Positions 35,395-47,855 of a stretch of DNA of 64,000 nt are shown piece after piece. Positions within the stretch are counted from its first letter, which is position 1. The number at the start of each line of letters is the position of its first letter. The notes under the pieces were generated by a model. It was not told the DNA's origin. It worked only from the letters and a program-made list of their open reading frames with translations, and did not search any database. Both the position numbers and the translations under genes were made by a program. Origin of the DNA: Wolfiporia cocos (Eukaryota > Basidiomycota > Agaricomycetes > Polyporales > Phaeolaceae); assembly GCA_029448655.1 (NCBI GenBank), contig JACCLO010000006.1:372001-436000 (forward strand), given 5' to 3'.

Positions 35395-36958
35395 TAATAA
35401 TAGAACTTCCTACCCCCCCGCCCCTCCTTAACTGGTTGGGCCTGGGGTTTTTCCCCCCACAGGTGTCTGAGATTGCGCCCCTCTCTGCCTCTGCCTTCCT
35501 GAAAAGGTTGGTATGCTTAATGGTTGGGTTCTGGGGGATACATGCGGCGGGGGTTTGATCCCCCTGCCACCCAGTGGGGCGCTGCTGCCTAATCAGCGGC
35601 GGCGTCCTGCGAACCCGGACTCCAGGGTTAAGGAGAGGCGCCCCATCCTGGCAAGGATTGTGGGTGCCAGCGTTTGAGACCCATCTACTGGGAAAAGGGG
35701 ACGGTCTGCCTGTGTGCGCCCAACCCCCTGACATGGCAAGCGCTGTTCAGCGCCCCATCTCTACCAGTAGAGTCGCCATTATGGCGGCGTGGGAATCTTG
35801 CAAGCCGATCCCCAGGCGTAAGGGGCCCGCTTTGGATCCTTAATTGGATTAAAGTGGTGAGGTGGCGCGGCTCGCAAGGCCGCGCTGGCCTAGGTCACTG
35901 AGTGGTACCCAATAGCGTCAGTCCTCCGGGCGGCTCGGGGTGCTCACCACGGGAAACTGGATCTGAGGGTCCCTCTGGAAGCCTGCGGCGTGGCCCACCA
36001 TCTTAGATGTGTGGAGCGCTCGTTAAAGCGCGATCTTTGATCGACAGAGGAGCTGCCCTTGATGGACACAAGTGGGGCCTAATACGGCAAGCCTTGCCAT
36101 TGAGGCGTGGTAAGGGCTGCGGTGTAATACTGCGGCCCACTTTCCGGTCTGCTCCTTAGGGGATGCGGGCCGTGTATCTTCTTCCCAACCATGTGATCCA
36201 GCCGATCAAATGCTGGCAATCACCGACCATACCCCTGGAGCGAGCGCCTCTGTTACAAGCACAAGCGAATATCTCCGCCTCTTGGCACAGGGTCTGCGCA
36301 TCTATGAAGACACCTGGCGGTTTAATTCCGCGCGGCAACGTCCAATAGTTGCCCCTAACCATGCCCCCGTTCTTATTGTGTTCAATGAATATGACCACTC
36401 AGCGATAGTTCGCTGATGACTCGCTCTTTTAGGTACCCTGGTCTCCCAGTCAATAGTAGATAAACATATAGTTTTAGTGGCGGTTCCATAGTAGCTTACT
36501 TACCTTGTAAAGTAGCTTAGAAACCACCCAATAGCATTTGTATTCAATTTTGGACATCCTGCGTCACCGTCTGGTTCCCAGGTTATCTAGCCTGGTTAAG
36601 GTCGCTTATGTACTTAAAAAAGCAACCTTTCTCGTCATAGGTACACTTAGTTAATCGAACAACGATACTAGTACCTTGCCCGACGTAGGAACGTGTACGC
36701 TATGGTTAATATATGCTTATAACTATCATTACTGTGGGAAATACTTATTACCAAGTCGATAAGGATTACCCATAATCCGTCGGCGCCCGTTTGACTTCGG
36801 TCTTCGCTCCTGAAAAGGGGATTCGGGTTATTGAGCATTAGTCACGGTCATTTCATTGTTAAGAACCTTAGAACGGGGGCACCCCTTTCGGTAATGGAAT
36901 TCCTGACAAGAAAATTACCATCCGTTTGGGAAGAGACGTTTGACAAGCTGTCGCAAAC
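35395..36958. other. Unassigned region after LTR D1
   Basis: About 1.5 kb. The first kilobase is GC-rich and free of long ORFs; a short plus frame (36210-36416, ML AITDHTPGAS start) is present. It could be the internal or leader region of a retroelement, but no RT, gag or tRNA-like motif can be read. Confidence 0.35.
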
Positions 36959-37408
36959 TGACATAGGACATACGCGTATAGCCTCATAGCCTCCTGCTCC
37001 AAGTCGTATAGACGAGGTACAACGCCGTAAAGACTCAGTTATAGGAGTTGCATAGCGAGGTGAGGAGGTTGGGCTCAAGTGCGCACGCCTAGTGGTAGCA
37101 GTAAGAGGGGAAGCGCCCCCAACAACGAGATTGACAAGTCTGGGGAGTAAGCCCCAGACGACAAGCCTTATATACATGAGGAGATGCGCGCGGCAGGCAG
37201 TAAGACCCGCCCTAATGTGAGGGTCCGTGCGCTATCTACACAGCCTCTGCATACGTAAGCCTATCACGTGACCTGGGTAGCCGCACTATGCTACGCGTTA
37301 CCGTTGTTCTACGCGGGACCGCCTATTCTACGTCACATGACCATAGTACCCTAAAGCCCTTGGTTCGAGACAGGGGGGGGGTACCTATTTCTGGAATTTT
37401 CTGTGACA
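36959..37408 (-). mobile_element. LTR next to a polypurine tract (450 bp)
   Basis: On the minus strand it starts TGTCACAGAAAATTCC, then AGAAATAGGTACCCCCC and CTGTCTCGAACCAAGG, close to the 407-bp solo LTR at 47856. It has CATGTATATAAGG and CTGGGGCTTACTCCCCAG. It is preceded by GAAGCGGAGGTAA, which resembles a polypurine tract, so it reads as a 3' LTR. The end (CCTATGTCA at 36959) is less certain; flanks do not match. Confidence 0.7.
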
Positions 37409-37463
37409 TTACCTCCGCTTCAACGTTCACCGTCCCGGTGAAGGACTATCTTCTACCTCCGCT

Positions 37464-38189
37464 TCAGGCGAGACGTTCCATGTCGAGTTTGCCGGGGGAG
37501 CGGTTCATGGCAGCGTAGAAGGCCTGGCATTTCTGGGTCAGGCGGGCGATGAGGGGCATGGACTTGCGAGCCAAGTACCACTGCGCTTCAGTGCACTTGA
37601 CTTCGCGTAGATCGCACCAGGGGGGGAGACTGTCGATGTTCTCCTGGGACCAGTTGTAGTCCACCCTGATCTTGTTGGCGATCCGTTCTATCCGTTCCTC
37701 TGGGCCGAATCGACCCTCACCGTTCTCGAGCCAGTCCTGGTGTCGTTTCTGGCGGCGTTCTAACTCTTCTGCTTCGCGCTGTCGTGCTTCCTCCTCAGCC
37801 CTGGCCTGGGCTGCAGCTTCCCGAGATTGCGCGAGGGCGTCTCGAGCTTGCTGCCGCTCAAGCCGGCGGGCGTCTTGGATTTCTCGCTTCTGTTGGTTTT
37901 GTCAACCTTCGACCTGGATGTCGCGTTGTTCTTCTTTGGTGAGTCGGGCGGGGATGTTGTTTAGTATTACCAGAGTGTCGGTATTCAAGGTCAGCTGGAC
38001 CTTTCCTCGGCGCAGGCACCTGTAGGGGCGCGCGTACTCCTCTTCTCTCCGGGCGAGGCGCTGGGCCTCGGTTTTGCGGACGTTTTCACGCTCTGCATCT
38101 TTGCGTGCCTCTGCCTGCGCTTCCAACTCCCTTATCTCTCTGGGAGTGTAGCGGGGTTGCATGGCACGTGGGCGGCGATCGGCTGGCAT
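37464..38189 (-). pseudogene. Coiled-coil ORF upstream of a 3' LTR, one in-frame stop
   Basis: A frame of 241 codons with a single TGA at 37902-37904 (CGA to TGA is the simplest origin). The protein starts MPADRRPRAMQPRYTPREIR. It has a long Glu/Arg/Gln-rich predicted coiled coil (about residues 20-170) and a C-terminal segment, NKIRVDYNWSQENIDSLPPW, with CTEAQWYLARKSMPLIARLT. It ends 55 bp before a polypurine-like tract and LTR, so it belongs to the internal region of an LTR element. It has no zinc knuckle, protease or RT signature. I do not recognise it; a Gag-like or accessory protein of a non-autonomous element is one possibility. Confidence 0.55.
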
Positions 38190-38766
38190 GGCTAGGTTCT
38201 TACACGTAAGCTACTACGTATTCTAAATGTGGGTCTAAAAATAAAAGCCTAGATCTGCTTCTTGATGTATGCATGAGGGTCTACTTTCGAGTCGAAAACG
38301 GGGGGTACACTGGTCATGGGCCTACATGCCAGGAACGGATTCGGGTGTTTACACACCGCTGGAGCCGGACTCCCAGCCTAGAGCCTATGGGGACCAGTAC
38401 GCGAGCTTATCCACCTGATAACAGATCGTGCCACAGCCGGAGACTTGTTAGCTCCGGCTTATCGGCTTAAGCGCTATGGCTTTCCCACAGACCCTGTCGC
38501 AAGCGACTAAGGCTGGCCCTTACGTCATATGGGCAAAGACGTGGTGATCGCCGCAGTAACCACTTCCTATTTCTAGAGAAGCGGTGTCCTGGGTCCTCAA
38601 TACTGCGCACAGAGGCGCCCCCTTAGCCTTGGGGATCAGGAATAGTATTCCCCCAGAACCCAAGTAGACGTCTTGTCCTCAAGCCCCCTAAGGGGATGCA
38701 TACGCAGACCTGTAAACGGCGTCCCAGGGCCAAATGGCCGGGGGACCGAGAAGAGTTCTGTTCTAA
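38190..38766. other. Leader-like region, no gene seen
   Basis: Between the LTR fragment at 38767 and the coiled-coil ORF. Read on the minus strand it would be the leader of that element. No motif is recognised. Confidence 0.4.
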
Positions 38767-39225
38767 TGACACAAACCAAACAACAATACTTACTAAGATC
38801 CTTTGGGGGTGTCTTAGAGGGTAGAAAGCAAAGTAGTAAGGCGATGAAGTAGCTTGTTAGGCTGTAGTTCAATATCGAGGAGAACAGAACTGAGGTTTAA
38901 CGCTCAGTCTGCCCTAGTATATATACATGCGTTGCGAGACCCCTAACACTACTAGGACCTACGGTACCTAAGGATGAGTAACGCTACATGTGATGTACTA
39001 CTTCAACATGTGATTCTAAGTAAGAGCATCAGTCAGCGATCATGTGCGCGTAGACGATGCATGTGATTCTGGTTGGTATGGAACCTGCTAGAAGGTTCCG
39101 GTAAGTTCCATGGGCGTAAGCGCTAGGTCACGTGATGTGTTAGTTATACGTATTCTATGCTACAACGTAGATATTGAAGTATAAAATCAGGAAAAATAGC
39201 TAAAAATAAGGAAAAATCTGTGACA
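38767..39225 (-). mobile_element. LTR fragment (about 460 bp)
   Basis: On the minus strand it begins TGTCACAGATTTTTCC with T-rich blocks and ends GGTTTGTGTCA. CATGTATATATAC is promoter-like, followed by CCTCAGTTCTGTTCTCCTCG. The flanks do not match. Its downstream third resembles 50399-50554. Confidence 0.7.
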
Positions 39226-39734
39226 CGCCCCCTATAACGAGATTGACAAGTCTGGGGAGTAAGCCCCAGACAACGTAGTATATATACATGTAGATGCGCA
39301 GTAACTAGAGACCATGTGTCTACCCTAAAGGGGGGCCGTGCGCAAGCACGCTATAGCTACATCATAAGCACGCCATCTACATACCACGTGAGCGGACCGG
39401 CGGGGAGGACGGGCCGTAACCCTACTATCTGCAACACCGTATCTAATCTATATAGGTCACGTGATGCCATACACACCAGTATGTGCGTTTGACCCACGGA
39501 GAGGGCAGATCCTGAGCGATAGCCCAAAATCTGTAACAGTACTCCCTAAAGTAAAGGACTGTGCACGCAGCCAGAGAGTCGCACGTGTTCATGTAAACTA
39601 CCCGTGACCTGTAATAAGGGTTGTGAGAGCTAACCGCTACACTAAAGAGTCACTCAGGTCAGGTGACTATGACCGTAAGTACCGATGTTTGACCCAGGGG
39701 GGGTACCTACAACGTCGCAGTAAAAACTGTGACA
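39226..39734 (-). mobile_element. LTR fragment interrupting a Gypsy pol relic
   Basis: On the minus strand it starts TGTCACAGTTTTTACTGCG, then GGTACCCCCCCTGGGTCAAA, with the shared CTGGGGCTTACTCCCCAG and a TATATATAC box. It begins inside the pol fragment at 39735 (right flank GAGAG). The matching flank on the other side is not found, so the far side is rearranged. Confidence 0.7.
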
Positions 39735-40125
39735 GAGAGAAGCTTCCTATAGCCATTGGTTACTTCATCATCTCGTAGTGCTAGGCATATTTCCTCTAAT
39801 AGGGACGTTTGTTCTGCTGGTTCTACTGTTGACTCAAAAGAGGACTCGATGGCTTGTATGGCAAATTTGTGAGCGAAAAATTCTGGTTTCAGAAGAATCT
39901 GATCCCTGTTATTGAGTTCTACCCCCTCTTCATGGTCTGGCCACCTGGACAGAGTATCTGCCATAAGCATTGTCTCTCCTGGCTTATGGTGTAGCTTGAA
40001 ATTGAATTGTGTGAGATATAATGCCCACTGGGCTTGTCTCTGAGTAAGTTTCTGCGCCATTTTGAAATATGTGAGATTGGTGTGGTCAGTCCAGATCTCA
40101 AACTCCTTTGTATAACAATCTCAGT
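39735..40125 (-). pseudogene. Gypsy Pol fragment (RNase H end and connection)
   Basis: Reads EIWTDHTNLTYFKMAQKLTQ, RQAQWALYLTQFNFKLHHKP and ADTLSRWPDHEEGVELNNRD, the end of RNase H and the start of the integrase spacer in Ty3/Gypsy elements. It is close to the matching stretch of Gypsy-2 (47000-47200) but clearly diverged. It is cut by an LTR at 39734 and runs towards LTR D2 on the other side. Confidence 0.85.
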
Positions 40126-40185
40126 GAGTACTCACCAAACAAGGTTATCTTGCTGAAGGGAGGCGAGTTGAGAGGATATGCGAGT

Positions 40186-41038
40186 TGTCACAGATTTATC
40201 TGGGGCTTACAGCATTTTTCCTATGATTATAGCAATTTATCCGGGATTTATACGTCTAACTACAAGTTATCTACGGGTTAACTCCCATTGCCATATGACA
40301 AGCTCTTAACTGGGCTTATCAACCACATGACCAGCCTAGACACCGCTACGTCACAAGACTAATGATATCATCGCACTATCATCGGTAACCTTACGGTCCG
40401 ATATCCGCAATACGTCATATACGTCTAGACAATAGCAATTGTCATAGCTACGTCACCATGGTCTCGCCCGTCAGAGCTAGACCTGCCACGTCATAAGATC
40501 TTAGATCACAATGACAGGCCGAGCGCAGCACGCTCGCATAATAATGTCAACACGACCATACAGCACTATAATAGCAGCAAGGCTATATCGCTATATGTCA
40601 CGGCCTTCTCGGCCTCCCACGGACTCGGCGTTCTCCAAGTCCCGGGCTTCTGCCATCACGGCGTTGCCCAAACACCGGACCTCGCCTCACGGCTAAGTCC
40701 AACACATGCCCCGGTAACCATCCGGACCGGGCTGTAACACATGCCACGGTACTTCCCGTCCAATGGCACAACGACCTCGGCGTCTCGCCTTGGTCATCCA
40801 ACGAAGCGCGGCCAATCGCCATTACACCGCAAGGTATCCGGCAACCGGCTTCACCTATACCCGGGCTGTGCCCGCATTCATATGATAATATACACGAATC
40901 CCTCTCATACGATTGGTTCGGCCATTAGGGCCAACCACGGCCATTCTATGTAGAGTCCATAAACAAGTAGATAAGATAAGCTTCGCCACTTGGCAAAGCC
41001 ACATAACCCGGTAAGGCAACGACTAGATAGTAGCACGT
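40186..41038 (+). mobile_element. LTR D2, cut by LTR C
   Basis: Begins TGTCACAGATTTATC and follows LTR D1 closely until GTAGCACGT at 41038, where LTR C starts. In D1 the sequence continues GACCTTCCC. The remaining 3' part of D2 is not found in the window. Confidence 0.82.
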
Positions 41039-41746
41039 TGTTACGGTTATTTTGATTTTTCGAATATCAACAGAACTCACCACCGGTCGAATACGATACA
41101 GGGACTTGTTGCGCAACCAACTCCCCTGGTTACTCGTGACTCTACTGGGCGCATCCCCAGTTGTACTAGTCTATAGGGCGCGTTTCATCTTTGACAGATC
41201 CAACTCTGCCACCGTTTTATGTTCATCGTTTATTAGCTGATAGATGGCGTTCAACCGCCATCATTCCTATCTATCGTCTCAGGTATATCACTACATACCT
41301 ATCAAACGTTTGGTACTATAGCATAGATAGTATCGGTGACATCTGGGACGGACTTGACCCCTAAAACCCAACATAGTATATAAACTAATGTACTTACTGT
41401 CGAGGCTCTTCAGCTCGACCTTGTTGTATAAACAAGAAGTCTTATACTCGTTCTCAAACGTAGGAAACTACGCTCAGTATTTCTCACTCGAGCAACCGAA
41501 CGACTAAGTCCTCGAAGTGCACACTGACTTCTCGGACTTAGGCGAGTCTTATATTCTATTCGACTCGCACTTGAACAGATTATATCCTCTAACGCGCATT
41601 GGATATTAACCGATCTCCTGAGGACTTCACTTAGGACCCGAAGGCATCTAACGAGTATTTGCCTTGCATACGGCGACGTGCCTACGTGCAGAAGAACGAT
41701 CTATATTCGCGACTCGAATATACGAACGGGTATTCGACCCGTAACA
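41039..41746 (+). mobile_element. LTR C (family A, 708 bp)
   Basis: TGTTACGG...CCCGTAACA, the inverted counterpart of 1827-2538 and 5053-5760. Left flank CACGT lies inside LTR D2; right flank CTTTC does not match. Because the sequence after it is unlike the Gypsy-1 leader, it may be one end of a deleted element. Confidence 0.9.
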
Positions 41747-41758
41747 CTTTCTTAGATA

Positions 41759-42526
41759 ATGCCTTGTGTTACCCGATGCACTCGTGGCTCTTCCACTGCC
41801 CCCTACGTCAAACCGGCAAAGCGGTCTCTTCTCAGCCGCCTCGACACCGCCGATATTCCTCGGGCAGAGGACGTCACGTACACCCTTCCTGTAAAGGAAG
41901 ATTACACCGGAAAGCTCCATCTCTGGGAGATCCCGGTGCACATGCCTCCGCACATCGCGCAGGCAGGGAAACCAGCCCCTCGACCTCCGAAACCCAAACC
42001 CCCTTGAAAGAAGGTTTGGACGGAAGAAGAGAAGCTGCGCGCTTCAATCTCCGCTATGGAGTTCCAACTAGAATGCAAGGAACTCAACAAGCTAATCGCC
42101 GCCCGCAACAAACTCAATAAGCAAATTGCCGAAAAACGCAAGCAACCCCCTCCTCTGGCCCTCCGCCTCTCCGACCCGGTCTCCGGACCATCCGTGCCGG
42201 CAAATCACAAAGTTCTCAACCCTTCCCTCCGCTTCGGTCGCGTTAAGCCGCTCAAGGCTATGACGCACATGCTTCCCCTTCTGGAAGGCACGCTCACCCA
42301 TTGCACCCCCCTCGCTAACCACCCGCCAACTTATCGAAACATCGACATGGCGAAAGACCAACAGTTCCACCGCATGGTATTAGAACTAGAGGACTTGGTG
42401 GATAACATCAAGGATAGGGTGCGCAGAGGGAGGATCTACAACCAGATGTGGAGAAAAATGGAGAGGGATTGCAAGCGCATCGGAAACATTTCGTTTACAA
42501 ACTGGGATAGCAGTTTACGGACATAG
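41759..42526 (+). pseudogene. Unknown ORF upstream of Gypsy-2 gag, one in-frame stop
   Basis: Two consecutive open pieces share one frame and are separated only by TGA at 42005-42007 (context CCT TGA AAG). The first has IPRAEDVTYTLPVKEDYTGK and a Pro/Lys-rich tail. The second has a predicted helical or coiled-coil stretch, MEFQLECKELNKLIAARNKL, and a C-terminal helix, RMVLELEDLVDNIKDRVRRG. It precedes gag by 230 bp. I do not recognise the family. It could be an extra upstream ORF of Gypsy-2 or part of a different element brought there by rearrangement. Confidence 0.5.
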
Positions 42527-42754
42527 TAGATAAAGTAACCCAGTATAACATTACATTTGCGTACGGTACAGACCCTGAAAAGGATCAAGGCCCTTCCTCG
42601 TCTACCATAGACGAGGAACTCCTGGCGATAGCATAGTAGAAATACTATCATCATTTTTACTCTGAAAAGAGTGCCAGTGAGATTATCGACAGAAAGCACC
42701 TCCTTATTTCTTTTTGCGTGAAACTAAGACAATGATTTCTTTTACTAACCAGAT

Positions 42755-44818
42755 TTGACAGAAATGTCTCAATCTGACTCCAACCCCGTTGCCACCCCCA
42801 CCCCCGCTGGTCCTTCAGGACTATCCGGGCTTACAGGGCTATTCCGGGCCCCGGTCGGGGAAGACGCTCCCAGGCGTCTGTTCAGAAGAAGGGAGACCAG
42901 TCAGGTGGTGCCCCCGCCTACTACGGAAAACACCAACCCCCTGGACAGTCGCCCGGCAAGCCCCATCCCCGGATACCCCGGGCACTACTATCCCCGGACC
43001 CTGGGGGCGTATGCTCCAATCGAATTGGACTACTCCGCCCCAAATCAGCTCACCCCAGAGGACGCCGAAACGCACCTCGTGGCAGCCCTGGCCCCAGAAG
43101 TGCTCCCACGCATCCAGCCCGACCTCCACGCCGCCATCATCAATCAGGCGGTGGACAGAGCCTCGGCTGTAGGCCACGTAAGGGAAATCTCCCTCGCCAA
43201 CCTCATCAACGCCCGTCTAGAACGAATGACGAGGCGGTACGAGGAGGCCTGCACATATAGTCAGGCCTTAGAGGCAATGTTGATTAGGGTAGAAAAGGAG
43301 GTGGAGGAACGAGTAGAAAAACGGTTCAAGGAAGCTCTTATTGCGGCCCGAGACGACTACACCGATAAGACCCAGTATCTGGAATCGGAATTCGCGGACC
43401 GCCTCGAAGACCTCGAGCTAAAAATAAAAGAAAAAACAACATTTATTCAGCAGCCGGCCGGACCCGCCGCACAGGCTCCAGCCACCACAGCACCAGCAAC
43501 AGCACCAGCAGCAGCAGCACCAGCAGTTGTACCTGCACCCCCGGTCCCCACGTGGTCTAACGTCAAAATCCCGTCACCCCCGTATTCACCGGTTCCACCG
43601 GAAAGGTCTCGGCCCAGGAATGGGTTGAGAAAATGGGGCTGTACTTCGCTGCAGCACGGGTGACCGACGACCACGACCGAATCACACAGGCCCTATTCCG
43701 GGTAAGCGGAGACGCTTACAAATTCTGTTCACCCATCATCACCAAAATTGTTACGGTCGCACGCAGAACCACCAGCGTGCTATGCAAGGCATTTAGCCCC
43801 CTTCGCTAAAAGGGCGTAATCTCGCGGTTAGGCGAGACTGTGGTTCCAGGTATATAAGCACGTTCCCTGTTGCCTAATTGGGTAACGGTTTCACACGCTT
43901 ACCACTTCCCGTGGGCTCAGCCGTGTTAGACTCGTAACAAAAATCGGAAACGGAGAACCCGTCGGTACCTGGCAGGACTTTACCAAGTCCCTCCTTGCTC
44001 AGTATGGAAAACAAACTGACAAGGACATCACCAAGAAGGAAATCCGCGGGTACTATGGTGACAAGGGAAAGAAGTTGGTCGAGGAGAATTACTTCAACTA
44101 CTGCGAAAGGTTCCGCACCCTCGGCCAACTTTCAGAAACTGCCAATGACACGCTGGTATGGGAATTTACAGAGACCCTACCTGAAAAGGTCCGGGACACT
44201 CTGAACACGCTGTCAAAAACGCCCTTCTTCAAGGCCCCCACCGACATCGAACCGCTAATCGAATTGGCGCTTGAGATGTACCAATCCGCTTACCCAGACA
44301 AAATAAAGGGAAGCATCTTTGGCAGTGCCAAGAAGGAGGAGAAAAAGGATGAAAAGAAGGTATCGGCTCCTGCATCTGAAAAGAAGCAGGACAAGGGCAA
44401 AGGAAAGGCCAAAGACTCTGCTGCTTCTAAAAAGAAGAGTGCGAACCAGACATGTTCGTACTGCAAGCAGACGGGTCATTTCTATTTTCAGTGCCCAAAA
44501 CTGAAGGCGGATAAGGCCGCCGGCACGTTCGTCTCGCGAGAGCAGCGACGTGCCGCAGAGCAGGCGCAGACCTCGGGAAAACCCGCAGGTGCGACCGGTT
44601 CGGGTAGTGGGAAGGGGCGGGCTTCTGCGGGGGGGCCATACTCGGCACCCCCGGCTGACAGCAAGACCTATCATGCCCGCACGATCTGGGAGGAAGTTTC
44701 GATGGCTGACGCAACTCCCGCAGCCCCTCAAGCCCCGGCCGCCCCGACCAACCAGGCTCAAGTCGGCCTTATATCCGTACCCCTGGCCCCAACAATGCGT
44801 CTCGAAGACGTTCTATGA
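42755..44818 (+). pseudogene. Gypsy-2 Gag, interrupted by a 191-bp LTR-like insertion
   Basis: Starts MTEMSQSDSNPVATPTPAGP. It has a Pro-rich N-terminus, a long helix (about 43240-43440), an Ala/Pro linker, a capsid domain (KVSAQEWVEKMGLYFAAARV, then after the insertion WQDFTKSLLAQYGKQTDKDI), and a CCHC zinc knuckle, CSYCKQTGHFYFQC, near 44454. A one-base frame change lies near 43580. The insertion at 43749-43939 breaks the capsid. Removing it with one TSD restores the frame exactly into the downstream open frame. It ends at 44818, overlapping the Pol ATG by 4 nt (ATGA). Confidence 0.88.
43749..43939 (+). mobile_element. Very short (191-bp) solo LTR in Gypsy-2 gag, TSD AAAAT
   Basis: TGTTACGG...CTCGTAACA with AAAAT on both sides (43744-43748 and 43940-43944). 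It carries GGTATATAAGC, a promoter-like box, which supports an LTR rather than a DNA transposon. Its termini resemble 708-bp family A, but the interior is unrelated. The size suits a TRIM-like or miniature LTR family. Confidence 0.85.
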
Positions 44819-47800
44819 TGATCCCACCTTGCTACAGCAGTAAGGGAGGGAATGTGCACCCCGAGAAGTGCAGCTCCAATGAAGGAGCATCATATCACCC
44901 GCGACCCTTGTGGGAAGGCTCGCGTGGACTACGTCCATCTTCGGTATTTTCCACCGGTATATTCGGCACATCTGCAACGGACTTCGCCTTGAGGACAGAA
45001 TTGCTATGGACTTCTGTACCTCGTGTAAAACGTACCTTTCTTACGGACCCACTAGTTACCCGGTTCTTCAATGTATATAATGTATATGGCAATGACGCGC
45101 GCGACGATCAAAAGTCGTTTCGCATTGAAGTAACCTTGTGGGTCTACGGAAAGAAGGTGCCAGCTATGGCACTAATCGACAGCGGTGCATCAATCACGGT
45201 TATCGATAAGAAGCTGGTCGAGACAGAACATCTCGTAACACAACAACTCCCGGCTTCTCTCGACATCAGAAATGCAGACAGTACTACCAACTCCGCCGGG
45301 TTCCATCACCCAATGCGTAAAAGGGTACATGGAACATTGCAAACATAAATCAAAAGAGTTCTTTTACGTCATGGACATTCAGAATGCCGATATCATACTC
45401 GGCTATGACTGGTTCATTAAACATAATCCGGAATTTAACTGGCCGGAAGGAACTCTGGTATACCGATGCACCGCCCGATGTAAAAATAGCATGCGCCCTC
45501 GTATTTCTGAAGAAGAAGACGAGGAACCGCGCGACATGGATCAGATAATATCTGATTATCCAATCGATTTCTTGGGACTACCTGAAAAGGAGAACCCATT
45601 CGTCACATGGATCGACCACCTTGATGACGAAAGAAATCAGATACTGATGGAAGCTGTACGCTCCATTCAGTTGAAGGATGACACAGATGATCTGGACGAA
45701 TCCGATCTCCAGAAATGGAAGACGGTGGTTCCGGAAGAATATCACGAGTTTGGCCCCTCGGTATTCTCCCAGCGCGCATCTGAAAGGATGCCCGAAAGGA
45801 AACCATATGACCATGCCATTGATTTTGAACCCGAAGCAAAGTTACCTCCACCGGCCCGCCCCTACAAAATGTCTCCAGAACAACGGAATTCATTTGACGA
45901 ATGGATAAAGGAGGAAAAACGAAAGGGTTACATACGAGACTTGAAATCACCACTCGCAAGTCCCGTATTCTTCGTTCCTAAAAAGGATGGAGGAGCGCGT
46001 ATGGTAGTAGATTACCGAAAAATTAACGATATTACCATTAAAAATCGCTATCCAATCCCATGCATCGACGAACTCATTGATAAATTAAGTTCGGTGTCAA
46101 TATTCACGAAAATTGACTTACGATGGGGATACAACAATGTTCGCATTAAGGAAGGCGATGAATGGAAAACGGCTTTCGTCGGTCCGGAAGGACTTTACGA
46201 AGCAGTCGTAATGTATTTCGGTTTCTGCAACGCGCCCTCCACGTTCCAGCACATGATGAACGACATCTTAGGGGACCTTATCCGCGCAGGAAAGGTTATT
46301 GTCTACCTAGATGACATACTCATCTTTGGAAACGACCTTAAGGAACACCGCAAGATTGTCAAGGAAGTACTAGCCATACTTCGAGACAATGACTTATTCG
46401 CAAAGCCTGAAAAGTGCTTTTTCGAACAAAGTAGCATCGAGTACCTTGGAATGATTATTTCTAAGGGAAAGGTGGAAATGGATAAGAAAAAGGTTGAAGC
46501 GGTTCTGGAATGGCCCGTACCTGCAAAGGTAAAGGACGTCCAGGCTTTCATCGGCTTCGCCAACTACTATCGAAGGTTCATCAAGGACTTCTCGAAAATA
46601 GTCAAGCCGTTGACGGAGCTCTCCAAAAAGACAACACCCTGGCATTGGGAAAAACCGCAAGCGGACGCTTTCGAGAAACTAAAAGATCTCTTCACAAGCG
46701 CACCGATACTACGGATTCCCACGCAGGACGCCCCATTCCGCGTCGAATCAGACGCCTCTGATTACGCAACCGGTGCCGTATTATCTCAATACGACAGTAC
46801 AGACAAATTATGGCACCTGGTAGCATTCTACTCCAAGTCACTCTCAGCACCCGAAAGGAACTACGAGATTTACGACAAGGAATTGCTAGCAATTATCAGA
46901 GCACTAGAGGAATGGAGACATTACTTGAAAGGGCACCCGCATAAGTTTGAGGTCTGGTCAGATCACCTCAACTTAACCTATTTCAAATCCGCACAACACC
47001 TGACCAGGAGACAAGCACGATGGAGTCTGTACCTGACAAGGTTCAACTTCGAAATGCTTTACAAACCTGGAAAAACCATGTTAACTGCCGACCCTCTGTC
47101 ACGGAGGCCAGATCATGAAGAGGGGGTGGAACTCGATAATCGAGACCAAATTTTGCTGAAACCGGAATATTTCCAGGTCCGAGCGCTAGAAGCCTCACAG
47201 CAACCGGTCCAATCGGGCGACGAAACCCTCCTCCGAGAAATCCGAAAGGCCCTTCTCGACGACACGATCACCAAAGACTACAAGGCACTCCTTAAGTCTG
47301 GCCCCAAAGAATTCGGCAAAGACCTCCAGGAATGGAACATGGAAGCAGGCCTGCTCCTGAAAAGGGGTAAGGTTTACGTACCTAAGGAACCAGCTGACCT
47401 TCGGCAACGAATCGTTGAGTTACATCACAATCACGTAACCGCCGGGCACTTCGGACGTTGGAAAACGTACGAATTGCTAACAAGGAACTACTGGTGGCCT
47501 GGAATGACCACTTACGTAAAGCAATACGTGGAAGGCTGTGACACCTGTCAAAGGATGAAAAACAGAAATCAACTTCCACACGGACCCCTGCAACCGCTAC
47601 CGGTACCCGAAGCACCTTGGGACACCATCACGATCGACCTAATCGTCCACCTCCCACCATCAGGCAAAGACAAATTCTTCAATGCCATTATGGTAGTTGT
47701 GGACCGACTCACCAAGCGGGCACGCTTTATCCCCACGAATGATGAAATTTCGGCTAAGGAACTAGCGAATTTGCTATACCTTAGAATCTATCCGATTCAC

Positions 47801-47855
47801 GGACTCCCGAAACAAATCGTATCGGACCGGGGACCGCAGTTCGCCGCTAACCTGT

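Noticed and set aside
35395..36420. Possible LINE 5' region or ORF1
   Set aside because: No RT, endonuclease or poly-A tail readable, and similarity rests on impression only.
36959..39225. A single LTR element with LTRs at 38767-39225 and 36959-37408 around the coiled-coil ORF
   Set aside because: The two LTRs have similar lengths but unrelated sequences and no matching TSD.
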